A stretch of 64,000 nucleotides of DNA from Cruorifilaria tuberocauda (lineage: Eukaryota; Nematoda; Chromadorea; Rhabditida; Onchocercidae): NCBI GenBank assembly GCA_013365365.1, contig JABVXU010000022.1:124001-188000 (forward strand), given 5' to 3'. The notes under the pieces are model-generated. The model ran no database searches. It was not told the DNA's origin and saw only the letters and a list, made by a program, of their open reading frames with translations. Position 1 is the stretch's first letter. The number at the start of each line of letters is the position of its first letter. Shown one piece after another: positions 1-13,200 of the stretch. Made by a program: the position numbers and the translations under genes.

Positions 1-2297
1 GAGTTAATTCTTTCGGTTTTAAATAGTGAGATTTTTTTACTGGCGTAGAACAATGCTAAGAATTAAGTTGTTTTTTTTTCGAATTTGAGAAGTCAGGCCG
101 TCTACTTCCGATCTGCATTTCTTAGTTTCAAATTTACTATATTAACTTTTGTATAACTTACTGTACAGAACGATATGATATAATCAATATCAATAATAAG
201 ACTTCAAAAACAGTAGGAACGAATTAGAAAAAGAGAGGATGAATGAAATAAAAATAAATGGCAATTACAATAATTTATGAAAGTTTACGACTATTAATTA
301 CTCCCTTTCTCAATCGATCAAACACATACTTGACATTTAGTGTTATAAATTTCTTTTCTTATTTTTCTAATTTTTTTCTTTCTTTTAGAAATCTAATTTG
401 CCATGTTAAATGGGGCGAGAGGAGCTGGAAGTCATTAAAAAGTCGGTGCATGCAATCGCTTTCTCTTTCGAATCTGTCGAAAGAAAATTTTTTTGATAAG
501 ATCATTAAGAAATGATCAAGAAAAGTGTTGGATAAAGAGGAAAGTTTTTTTGATATGAAAATTTTTTAATTTTACCTGAGATTTTTGTCTCTCCTATAAT
601 AATAGAACCGATCCATTCACTTTCAGATGCATTAATTATTTCAGCGCTTGGGATTTAATGAATGATAGAAAGATGATGCACAGAGTAATAAAAAATATGG
701 AATATAACAGCATTTGAGTTATATAAAATTATTCAATTATAAAATAAATCTGTATCACATTAATCAGAACGTTGAACATCAGAATGTTGGAACAATTCTC
801 GCACCAATCAATGAAGTCTAAAAAATACAAAAATGTGCTTTCTTATCCGGAAAATAGAAAATTAATTATGTTACATTAATTATGTTATGTAATACAGTGA
901 TGCTGTATCTTCTTTTTGCTGTATGTCAGTAATGAAAAAAATGGATAAACTTTATTAATAAATAATATAATTTATTTTTTGAACGATGGTTACATAATGA
1001 GAGACACCATCGTCACTAACAGCATTTCAAGTATTGTTGTTTATTTTAATAACAAGATAAACGTTTGCTGGGATAAGGAGTGAGGGAAATGAAATATGTA
1101 ACAGACACTTCTTGTTTACAGATCATCAGATATCAAAATATCATTATGATAATTTCATTAAAATGATTTGGCAACTATGTCTAGTAACAGTAATCAAAAG
1201 TTCAAGAAAGGGCGCAGTGGGTTTTATCCTGCCACTCTCTTGCCACTTTCGCCGCCCAGATTATAGCTGATAGTGATGATAGTGATAAACGGTTCCGATA
1301 AAAGTAGACTAGGGTAAAGGCCTCTCAATCAGCTCAATAAAAGGAGGCTGATTGAATGTCCCAACAGCAGACAAACTCCGGTGCAGTTGTAAAAATTGCC
1401 AATTCCCTACTCCGTCTAATCATGTTACTTTTATTTGTAGTTAAAATCCTTGAAGTATCTCGAAAATAACCATATTCTCATTTGATAAGTGAAGGTACTA
1501 CTGCATATTATAATGATACAACTTTTTACATATTCGTTTTAAATACAAATCTTTAAAAACCTTGTTGAGCTTTCTGTTGCAAAGTATGCAGTTGAATTAT
1601 GGGGTTACAACTTTTTAAATAAATCTCTTGCACCTAAATTTCATTTGGCTTTTATTTTTCAAATTTCGATTCGTAATTTTCCTTTTCTCATTTTAAATAA
1701 TTATATGATTTAATTATTTAATGTTTCATCTATTTTTCTCATGTGTTGAAGCAACTTTGAACTTTTTCGCAAACGGAATTTCTCTTGACTTAAAAAAATA
1801 TCCGAGGTTTTTAAGTTTTTACTATTAAAAGAATATTGGATAATAGAATAATAGAATATAAGTTTTATTAAGGATACTGCCTGAACAATGTTTAAAATGA
1901 GAAATTAAAGGAGTACTGGACATAATTTCTTGATATTTGATATCAGCAGTTAGCAAACCGAGTTCAATTTTTCTGAGAAAAAGAGAGAGTCTATTTTTTC
2001 CAATGAAATTTCTTGATCAATGATTTTAAAATCGTATCTTTATCGATATTTGGATATTATGAATATCAGCGGTCACTTATTCTGATCATAGAGTTTTATT
2101 CGAAAGATTAGCATATGCCAAAGCTAAACTTGCCATGAATTTTAATAATGGAGACTGTTTGTTTAAAATTAGCTTACACTATTTTTGTCACTCACCAATT
2201 AATTGTAGCATTGAACAGAGAATTTTTAAAAATAAATTCATTAAAGAATGAGTCAGTGTGTGCAAATAGTATCGTAAGACGAAACAGGAGAATCAGG

Positions 2298-2345
2298 TAA
2301 TTAATAGGGAGAGGGAGAGAGAGGTAGAGAGAGATGGGAAGATGA
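2298..2345 (+). repeat. GA-rich low-complexity tract
   Basis: The plus strand is almost pure purine for about 45 bases with repeated GAGA units. It produces spurious minus-strand open frames rich in Ser, Leu and Pro. No function is inferred. Confidence 0.6.
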
Positions 2346-4259
2346 AATGAAGAATTGCGCTTGATTTGCAAATAGTTGAATAGGTGACAAAGACAATGTA
2401 AAATGATGATAAAAGTGGAAGCTGAAGAGAAAGAAGGATGAAATGTTGTTAATTTTGTTGTCCAAAAGTGGCATGAAAAAAGGATGGGATTGACAGGTAA
2501 GAATGAGAGAGGCGGGCAAATTAAAACTCTCTTCATTATTTAGTTTCCACCATAATTTAAAAACGTAAACAAGCTATCCATTCTTTTGATATGATATCGT
2601 TTACGTGAAGAGAAACAGCAATCTACTCCACTTATTCCTGTTTTTTTAAGGAATTATTCACACTTTCGTCATCTCTACTCACATGGCTTTGATGTTTCTC
2701 ATTTTTGCATTTCTCAAAAAATGTGAAATTTAGAGTTCCGTCACACATACGCAGCCCACTCTGTTACTTTTTGCATTTTAAATACCTTTCTAAAAATTTC
2801 GTGTTGGTTTAATTTCCTGCATTCTTCAAAGCAATTTCTTCTTTTCATCATGAATCAAGTTTTAAAATGATACTCGTTGACTAATCAATTAATTAATTAA
2901 ATATGTAAAATATCCGTCCTCTTTATTTATTATAGCAGTCTTTCTCATCACAATCTTATATTAATTAATCTTACTTGATAGTTCTAAGGTATGTTCTATA
3001 ACACTGGAAATTTTTCGTTGTAATACTTCGAAATATATTTAGCTTTGAGTTGATATAAAAATCATACTGCTGCATAACTTTATCAAAAGTTCAAGTAATC
3101 TTTTTTGGAGCAAAAAGTACATAATTTTATATTGCAAGACTATAATAGTACAATTTCGAATTACAGAAGTGTGACAATAAAAGTTATGAAAAATTAATAA
3201 GGGGAGAAGATACCAAAATAACAGTTTAATTGAGTCAGTGAGAATGATAGACAATGAATAGAATCCTTCCCACAAGTTACTGATAGTTTTTATCAGCAAT
3301 TATTTGGAAAAATGAGAAGATACAACGAATTATGGCCCTATCCAAAATTAAAAAATGTAGAATTGAAGACCTTTTTTCGAAGGCGAAACATAGGTCATGT
3401 TTGATTGATACTTTGTATCTATCGTTTGGATAAATATCCGGTTTATTTCTACTTTCACTACGGAAGAGTTTTTTTCCTTTCGAAACGAGTAATTTCGTCT
3501 TCATTCATTCTTTCCTTCTTTTTGAATATTAAACACTTCTGATTAAATAGATGGTATTTTAATTGACGAAAACATTTAATCTTAATGTTTTTCATAGCAT
3601 TCGGTAGGTTTCTGCACTGTTAAAATAAGTTGTTTTTAATACTTATATGAGAGCTGTTTTGCTAAGATGCTATATTTAGTAATTTTTAGGGGAAGTTTGA
3701 AATTATTGGCGTTAAATAAGTTATTGCTAAAAGTAACATCTAATCATTTACTTTTTTATATGGCGACGTAGCGGTTTTCTTTAGTTTCCTGTTCCATATA
3801 ATGCTGGAAATATGATAAATAGTCGGAAAAGTTAGTAATTCAATTTTAAAAACGTAGTAGTCTAGATTGAGCTATAAATTAAAATTATAATAAGCATCAA
3901 AGGTATCATTTAAAAATTTCGAGAATATTCTAAAATTCCAAAAAAAAATGTGCTATGGAATATGGAGATGAGGTCATTAATTTATCACAGCCACTAATTC
4001 AGTTTTTGATTTCTATAGTTGAATTTAATTTAAACGCTTAAAGTTTTTTTTTAAAGAGTCTACATGAAATAGTTTATGGTAGCGACATGGAATAAGAAAT
4101 AACTAAGTAATTTTAAATTTTCTTGGAAGAAAGTTGCAGAGAACAATGACGAAAAATTTTAAAGTAACTTAGAGAACCAATTTTATAAGTTTGACAAAGT
4201 ATTATCATTTTGAAAAAGGAAGGATTAAGTAAAGATTTATTTCAACGGCGCAGTTTACT

Positions 4260-4342
4260 TGTAGAACATTAGTGTCAAGAATGGATATTGGAAAAATAAT
4301 GCGAGTCGGTTCGAACCGGTTTCTTCTACAATCATTCTTGAC
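4260..4342. repeat. nested and crossing inverted repeats around a 12-bp palindrome
   Basis: A perfect palindrome CGGTTCGAACCG (4307-4318) sits inside two inverted repeats: TGTAGAA (4260-4266) with TTCTACA (4324-4330), and GTCAAGAATG (4274-4283) with CATTCTTGAC (4333-4342). The two arms cross each other, so both stems cannot form in one simple hairpin. The outer 71-base unit resembles a tRNA in length and T-loop, but the cloverleaf fails. Confidence 0.5.
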
Positions 4343-7051
4343 GAAGGAGCAAATTATATAGATTGCCGACTGCTTATCAGTTCCTTAAAAGAGAGCTTCT
4401 TCTACGCCTAGCTATGAGAGAAAAATCTAATATGCAATCGTTTATCTTCTTGGTTTCTCAAGTTTTAAGATTGTGAACAAAATTGGACAATTTTGTCTTT
4501 TTAACCAATTTTTCTGCATTTCAATTCTCATCAAAAAGGCATCAGTAATACAAACTTTCATTCATTAACGATAAGCAAACTAAGAAATTATGTAGCTTTA
4601 AATTCCTTGTGACAAATTATCATCAATTTCGCATAATTTTCGGAAAAAAACTCGCATTATTACATTTTTATACAGACTCGCTGTAAGTAATGGTATGCTC
4701 CATCAGTTGAACTACTAATTCAAGTTTCAAAATTCTACCTGACAATTTGAAGAGCAGAATATGTAAAGTGAATTGAATAAATACGAATAACTAATTCTTG
4801 TTCTTAACATATCAGTTCTCATCTTTATAGCTAATAAATTCAATTAAAACTTGAATTGAATAGAAGAGTTGCAATTTCATGCATTAGGGATCTAAATTGT
4901 TCTATTCCGCTTGTGTTTTATTCTTTTCATTTATTCTGCCTATCTTGCAACTATCGATATGCTATGGAAATCCATTTTTTCCATCGTGCAATGTAGCGTA
5001 TGTCTTCCCGATTATTAATACTTTATTCCCTAACAATAACATGCTTGAAGTCAAAGTAAAATTTATGCTTTGTTTGAAAACAGATTTCGAAATAAAAACT
5101 TTCGGCAATATCTACTTCATTTTTCCATAATTTCAGAGGATAATTTTCTAGATGTTATTAAAAAACAATATCTGGTAATTCATTCTATGAGAGTCATTAC
5201 CATTAATAAGTTTAATGGAATGACAGTGTTGGAAAAAGTCATAAATTAACACTGCTCTATCTTTTAAAATAAATCAATAAAAACTGTTTATACAACATTT
5301 ATTATGTAACTTTTATCTATCATAAAACTTCGCCCATACATAATTTGCTTAACTATTATTGAATCTATTTTTAAGCAGCAAGCGCTGTAATAAATAAATG
5401 CGAGTGTCAGGAGTAAAGTTTTACTTTCAACTACAGAATCGGATACAAGTCAATCAGTGTCTGTGGATGTTGAACTTTCCTTTTACGGGAGTTGTATTTT
5501 GTTTAGAAGAGATGGTTGTCGTATAAGATTGACAACTGTGCATAACCCTACGCATGCAAACTTCTTAATTAAATAGACTGTCATATAAAATATTTTCGAT
5601 TCTGAACCTTACTACTACTTACCCACTGATAGGTGGATATAATTATAATAAGACATTTTCATTGAACATTCAAAAATTCCTGACGACGCTTCCGCTTGTT
5701 GCTCTTTGCATCACTTTCTATTCCACAATCTTTTTGTTTCTATCCATTTGAAAAATTATTTATTTCACTTTTTCAGGGTATGTATATCTTAGTCCTTCAC
5801 AGAAAAGTTACAAAAATATTTCTATTTCAATTTCAACAATACTTGACATATTACTTTGTATATTTTCATATGCCTTTCGAAACCACTCCTTCGTTATATT
5901 TTCCTTATAATTTTCATAAAATTTTACAAAATTAATAGATTTATTTTATTCTGAATGGTCCCAAAAATTACTGCAGCGTTTGGTTCTAAAAAATTATGAT
6001 GTTTTCGTTCCTTTATAAGTATATTCCCGAGAAAAATTTCTTCCTGGTAATTAAATTACCACAAATCAGTTTTAAGTACTTTTAAATAGGTCTTCCTTAA
6101 ATTATTTCTGATGAATTCTATGTTTCATGTTATCAAACTAATTTAAACTTGCAAAGTGAAATATTTGTATTATTTGGCTGCAAAAAGTCATGCCGAAAGT
6201 ATTAGATATCTTAAATATATTTTTAAAAATACTTATAGTAAAACGTAAAATTTTACATTCGCAACAAACTATTCACCAAAATTATATTGGAGAATTGCAA
6301 AGTAATTTTGTTTTCAAAAATGCACACTTAAAAAAGCGGCACATTTTAAAAATTTGCTGAGCGAAATAATCAACATTTTCAAGAAGTGGTCATAAAAATA
6401 CTAGGTACCAAATTTTCTAAAAATTTTCTGAGGAATGAAAAAAAAGTGTCAATTTAATAAATTTAATCACTTCTAATATTGCATGTTTCTTGTTTTGCTA
6501 ACCAACATCTTTCTGACCATTGCAGAACGAACTGTCCAATGTGTGCTCATTTTTCATGAGTTAGATAAATGAATATTTCCATTTTTTTTCGTTCCTAGAT
6601 ATGCTGTAAAGGGTGAAATTTTTTTGTAATTTGTTTTCTTTTTAATGAAAGAATTAAAATTATATTGGAATAAGTGAACGGAGAAGACAAGATAAAATTC
6701 ATAAACTGAAAATTGAATAATAATATGCGTAAGTAATAATTAATGATAAGATTTCGAATTATACCATATTTTATTGCATTAAATTACGAAAACACGAAGA
6801 CTATGACTCTAAATTATTTTAAATTAGTGAGAGTCACTTTGAACCAGAGTAATTCCATTTCGTTTTTCAACCTTGAAAAATTAAACGTTTTAATTGAAAG
6901 AAATTTCATAATTCAGACTTTGGTATTTTCTGCTTAAATTTGTCATATTTTTGCATATTGTAAGAGAAATTATATCTTCATACATTATATATTAATGCTA
7001 ATTTAATGTTGCTAATTTAGATAGTAATAAGCATAATTTTTCTTTTATTTC

Positions 7052-7053
7052 AG
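7052..7053 (+). other. candidate spliced-leader or 5'UTR acceptor of PAN gene
   Basis: TTTTATTTCAG ends at 7053, about 170 bases before the first ATG of the PAN-domain gene. A nematode leader exon or SL1 could be joined here. Only the acceptor motif is seen; whether it is cis or trans is unknown. Confidence 0.4.
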
Positions 7054-7226
7054 TTCTTTATTTGATTTATAAATCGAGGAGTACAAATTCAACGAGAAAC
7101 AAGATCGAAATTCAGTCTGTGAGAGAACAGCGGAACATTTCAAACGCATCTGGCCAGTATTCAGTCTTTGACCTATCCTATTCTTAGAGTCACTAAGGGA
7201 GCTGTCAAAAATAGCCAAGAATATTG

Positions 7227-10200
7227 ATGATTTGGACAGTATTATTTGGTGCTACCATATTGCATATCATCGGTGTTATTAGTGCTGTACCAAATCGATC
7301 TCAAAGACCAGGCATGTCTCACTGCTTTTATCATCAAATATATAGTAGTAGTCATTTTATCTCCAATCAGATAACGATATCATTCATTCATTCTTGAAAA
7401 TATTCAGTTTTTCGGTAAAGAAAATCAAGATTTCAATGATGAGAGCGTGATCCTTGCCGAGAAAGGATTGTTGCAAATTTTGAAAGCCATCCGGATGATA
7501 TAATTTAACTTAGGCAAGGAAATAAGAGAATATTATTTAAATTATGTAATTTTGCAAGAAAAAGAGTTAAAAAGTTATTCGAATGTTTTCATCAATTTTT
7601 TTTGTTAGGTGTAAATTCCTATTTGTACAATTTTTTAATGATTTTTAATTTGAAAACAAAAAACAATTAGGTCAAGAATTGGAGGAAGGTAAATGAAAAA
7701 GCAATATTGTCAAGAAATAATCTAATATAATTGACATGATTGAAATTAAAAAACAGTGTTATTTCAAATTTTGATCAAAACGAAATTTAAATTTCAAAAA
7801 TCGACACTAATGAAATTCTTTCGAATGATTTTTTTGCTTCCTTTTTTTCACGCCATTCAAAATTTTATTTGAAAATTCCTCATTTGTTAGTGTTGCTTTT
7901 TTATCTTGCAAAAAAATTTATTGTTTAAAATAGTGATAATTTCCAGCTTGGAAAAGATTGGAGAATTAATTTATCATTTTAAACCTGTATTAACAATAAA
8001 TATACTTGCAAAAAAGAAAAAATATTTTTGAGACTCTATGAAACTATTTGTATTCTTCATTCCAACAATTCAAACAGTTCTCGAAGAAAAAATAATTCAG
8101 TAAAATTATGGTAATAAATAAAGTTCTCTCGCTTATTCATTTATCATTTTCATGACTTTCCACTTTTGACTTGCTTTAGGCGCAACTTTTTTGCATGCAA
8201 GTAACATTTTTGAAAACCTCATAAAGCTTTTTTTTAGTGTCTTGATTCAAAATTTTCACATTATTTGAAGAAAAAAAGTCAATTTTTTAGAATCCCTGTA
8301 CAACAGTGTGACATTTGAAAAAAAATTAAGGAAGTTATGAAATCTCCATTTATTTAAAATTTCCTTAATTGTTTTTATTCATTCGATCGAGTATTTTGAT
8401 CATGAATTCAAGATGAAATCTGACTTCGTAATTTATTGAAATTATGGAATACTGTTCTGGAAGAGAGTTTAAATAAAGCTGAGTAAGAAAAGAGATTGGT
8501 TTAGGTTAAAATCGATTAAACGGAACTTATTGTGATAAGTTAATTGCACGGAATTTTTTCGGATGCCATATTTTCAAATATGAGCATCATTTGTTCTATA
8601 AATTAATACGATTGCTTCGCTATACGTTAAATTCGATAAAAATTAACTGAAGAGCACTTTTTGAATTAATAGTGAAAATTTTCGGGATTCTGAAATTATC
8701 GGTAACTGAAGAGATATTTTGCTTTCAGAATGTCCGGACGATCAGCTGAGAGTATACGTAAACATAACGGAATCAGATCGAGAAGAATATCACATTAATA
8801 GGACCAAAGCAGCGTCTCTTCTTGAATGCACACGAAAATGTTACAGAAATCCTCGTTGTTTCTCATTGAAATACCGTGAAATAGAATCCCTAAATTGTAT
8901 GCTAATCAGTTTTGCTTCTGAATCCTGCTTGCAGATAATTCCCGCATCACTTGATAAAATCAAATATGATGTTAACACGCTTATCACTATTGATTGCATA
9001 CTATGCAAACTAAAGAAAGAGTTTAATGGAAGTAAGTAATTGCGATAATTACGACTCATAATTTAAAATGATACGATTTTGTAAAATGTGGCAATTATAA
9101 ATATTAATTAAATTTGGTAGTTTTTCTCTCCAATCACTTGATTATTTTCGTGTATTTTATTTTCAAAATTGTTTCTTTTAGAATTATTTTGAAAAATTTG
9201 TTCATATCTGTTTATATTGCCCAAATAATAATCATATGACAAATTGCAGAGAGCTTGCCGATATCATCTGAGCCAAATAACAGCGATGAAGGTTATCATT
9301 ACCATTTGAAATTTGATTCGTTTTCAATACGCTTTAGAGAAAAATAAATTCAAAATTGTACCAAAAAATTTCAAAAACTATCGGAACTTATGACTTGCAG
9401 ATAAATCAATGAATGATACATCGCTGCAGCCGTCATCAACATGGCAAAGCATGATTGATTCATGCGAACCTTCACGTAGGATTTCAGCTTTCAATAATTT
9501 CATTCAATCAAAAATTATCATTGGTTAATTGTCAATTAAATGCGTTAGCGATTTTATAAAGATTTCGGATAAATTAGATTGATATGTTAAAGGCATCATT
9601 TAACAAAATAACTAATACTATTATGTTGATTTTTATTAAACGCATAGCTTATCATAAATTAACATTCTGTCATCAGAGCGCTTAATCACCTTACGCTGCA
9701 ATTTTATTATAAGTTAATCAATTGCCGACACTAATTTAAACTTTAAACCGGTTTAGACTTAGTAAGATGATACTGTCGCGATCGTTTTGAGAACGTGGCA
9801 CTTCACTAACGGTAGTATTAAATTTATTGCCTTCTTATTCAACTGGAAAGTTTGACCTTAGTTGCCTTATGTCACAATAATATTAATAATATTAAAGTGG
9901 TCATAAATCAATCATGATCATAACGATTTAAAATTGGCCTAATATTAATCTTATCATTCTTAAATTCATATCATGTCTTAATTTTTAAATCGAAACTATT
10001 ATTGCACTTATAATTCACATTTCCAATTAATTAATCAAATAGTATGAATTAAAAAGTGTTGATTCTAAATTGATTCTCAGCATTTTTTTCTTAAACTTTC
10101 TGGAATTTAAATAAATATTTGATTTTCGAAATTTTGGTAGTTGTTAACAAAAAATATTTAGCAAGGAGATGTCAAGAAGAGATATGGTTTATTGCTGAGG

Positions 10201-13200
10201 AACAGACTGATTCAGCAATTTTTGATTTCTTCGAAGAAACAGTCAGAGCAAATTCAGTACGAGAATGTGCTGAAAAATGTTTCGACAATTGTTGTAAGGT
10301 TATTCATTTCGCTTCGTGCTTGATATTTTTTAGAGAAGCAAATTTAAGACGAAATTAAATGCAAGTATTTTGACTCAAGAATAAATTATAAATTAATTTC
10401 AATAATAAATCATTAGATGTTTCGCCGAAAAAAATTCCAATTAGAAATAGTTTCAAAGTGATCAGCTCCGAGCTCGAAATTTTTAAACGCAAACTCAGTG
10501 CTCATGTTTCTTTTTTTGACAATTGCAAAATATTTCACTGATTTTTTTCATCAAATGAAATTGTGAGGGCGGTAAAGTGTCCTCCACTTTTCATTTAATT
10601 TCGTTTGAAGGATTTCATTTAATTAGGAAGATAAAACAAAGAAATAAAATTTTACAGATTGCCGCCTTTTCAAGTATTGAAAAGAAATGTCTGTTAACAA
10701 AGGAAAGTAAAAGTAAAAATAATGACATCTGTGAGGCGATGCCTTTCTCTCCTTACGTCGATCAATACAATGGTTGTTTATTCGTTACATTTTTAAGTAT
10801 TTTTAAATTTCACGTGAAAAGGAAAAAGAAACTAAGTTTACTTATGTTTTTGAATTTAAATATTCTTACATGGCCAATTTCATTTCACGCAATTCGAGAA
10901 GAAAATTTTCTAATTTATAGCCATTATTTCTTTAAAAAATAAAATTCATTAACAAGGCTCACTTTAATTTTTCTTTAAATGCTACTGTTAAGAACTCAGT
11001 TGGATCAAAATAATGTGTGTAATGTGTGGTTCGTCTTCATTAAGAAACGATCGTCGTGCACTAAGAACGCTTGCGGAAGATCGTTTAGATACAGGTAACG
11101 CATTTGATAATCGAATGTTAAAATTTGAGCTTAAAAATAGTACGAGATGATATCACTGAGTTGTTTTAATTCATATATTTGAAAAAGAAATAAAAGTAAA
11201 ATGTTATGAAAATTAAAAAGACTATATAGAAGCAACAATTAAGAGATTAGACAGTTATCATACATGTATATATCAGTGATGCAGCAAACACGCATGGCAA
11301 TCGTGCAAACTTGCCAATCATGCAAAATATTTCAGAATGAAAAGTTGCAGAATGCCAAACAAATCCTTTATAGCATTTCGATTTTACCATTGTTTTTAAT
11401 ATTAGTTCTTTTTTGAATTCTTTTCGGTGAATTATACATCAGCAATTTTTGCCTTTTATCGTTTTCAACACGTATTTTCAACTGATTGCTATTTGAATAA
11501 CGTTTCATGAAACGAACATATCCATCAATTTCTTATTGTAGATATTTATTACAGTGTACAAATGAAACCGTAATGGAAGATAGTAAATTAAAGTAAGCAA
11601 AAATAATCAATGATCATTCGCACAAAAATCTATGTATTGCCCCTATTATAAATTATAATAAAATTTTCGCAACCGTACGACAGTCTAAATATTACATGAA
11701 GAATTTTTGTCCGGTTAGAGAACAATTCTCTTGGACAAGTAGTAAAATTTGATTAAAGTTTTATTGAGAGAGAATTTAATATCAGTTGAGGTCATGATAA
11801 TTGACAGATATTCTTGCGAATTGGGTGAGCAGGATTTTTAGCAAATAAAAAATAAATCTGTATAGTCGTTATACTGGTAAAGGAAATAATGATAAAATTG
11901 CTATTCGGAAATGTTCTTCGAAACTGTAGTGCTAGAAGTCTAAGCAATTTTATATCTTTCTAATCCATTTCTTTATATATATGTAAGAAGCACCTTCTGA
12001 TAAAATCCAATCAAATACAATGATAAATATGTGAACATAAAGAAGGAAGAGCTGAATACGGCATAAGTTGGTTATCAGATCGGAGATACTTATGTGATTA
12101 GTTCCCGATAATTTGGCCATTAAAGATAAGCAAAGTAATCGAAAAGAAAGATAAGAATTAGCTAATCATTTATTACATATATATTCTAATATTGATTGAA
12201 TTACAGTTTGTACAAGAATTATTTCTACAATTGAATATATTTATCATTATAAATTGTTTAATGGCAATTGTGCAATCTTTCAGATAAATCAATAGAGCTA
12301 AAAAGAAAAAATAAAGAGTCGAAAGTGTCAGGAGCGGAAGTATTGGAATCTAACAGTCAGGAACCCATAATGGCTTCAGCACTTCATACATTTGGTCTCT
12401 TAAAAAGTAAACGACACTTCCGACCTGATCCTCAGTTTATGAAAATGGGTATTTTCATTCCATCTTCCTACTTTTTTCTAAAATTATTTAACTGTGGGAA
12501 TTATGCATGGGAAAATTTTTAAAGATACGAAAAGATATATATATATATCATATTCCATTCTAACAAATACTAATTTCAGCTTGCATCGTTGTTTTTGAAG
12601 TTGATCCGGAAGCCAATACAGCTAATTTTAAAGCTCAAGATACTGTGAAAGTTGACAGGTAACACCTGGAAAATTAATTATATTAACAAATCATAATAAA
12701 AGAAGTTTTAATGATTTATATGAAACCACAAATAGTCCGCCAGGAGAATTTTTGAAATTCCCTTAGAATTATACTTTCAAACAGCATTCAGTCTTTTCGA
12801 TATCGATACTAAATATTGAATATTCAACTATATGAAATAAGTTTTGGAATTGTGAAATTAGTATTGCAAAAGAAAATTTCAGAGCTGACCATTGTGCATA
12901 CCTCTGCTATCGAGACGCCTGTACCGCAGCTATCTTTATACCAGCAACTGCTCCAGGAAGCAAAGGTGTCTGCGAAAGGCAATTTAATATTGCGGAGAAG
13001 TGCAATGCCACGTTGAAAAGGGATTACTATTACAAGACTACTAAGCCTATTTACCTGCAATGTTTTCGATGCCGTAAGCTTCAAAATTTTCCATTATTTA
13101 ATTTAGACACAAAGTAAATGGTATTTTTCACCAATCGCTCCAAAAATTCTTGAAAATATGATATATTTCATTTCGTAACACTTTAGATTTATATAGAAAT

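Larger units (their letters stand above)
1..7053. other. gene-poor AT-rich upstream region
   Basis: I see no convincing coding exon on either strand. Open frames here are short and lack family motifs or paired splice sites. A purine-rich GA low-complexity patch lies near 2298-2345 and a set of inverted repeats near 4260-4342 (listed separately). The right end carries the candidate 5' leader acceptor of the PAN-domain gene. This region is expected to hold that gene's promoter, but no element can be named with confidence. Confidence 0.6.

Noticed and set aside
2192..2536. Minus-strand open frame of about 114 codons
   Set aside because: Composition reflects the GA-rich low-complexity tract; there is no family motif and no splice context.
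4260..4330. Possible tRNA gene (71 bases, complementary 7-base ends, internal GGTTCGAAC)
   Set aside because: The T-arm stem does not pair in the right register and no D-arm or anticodon arm can be drawn.
8841..9059. Minus-strand open frame of about 72 codons
   Set aside because: It is the antisense shadow of the first PAN-domain exon.
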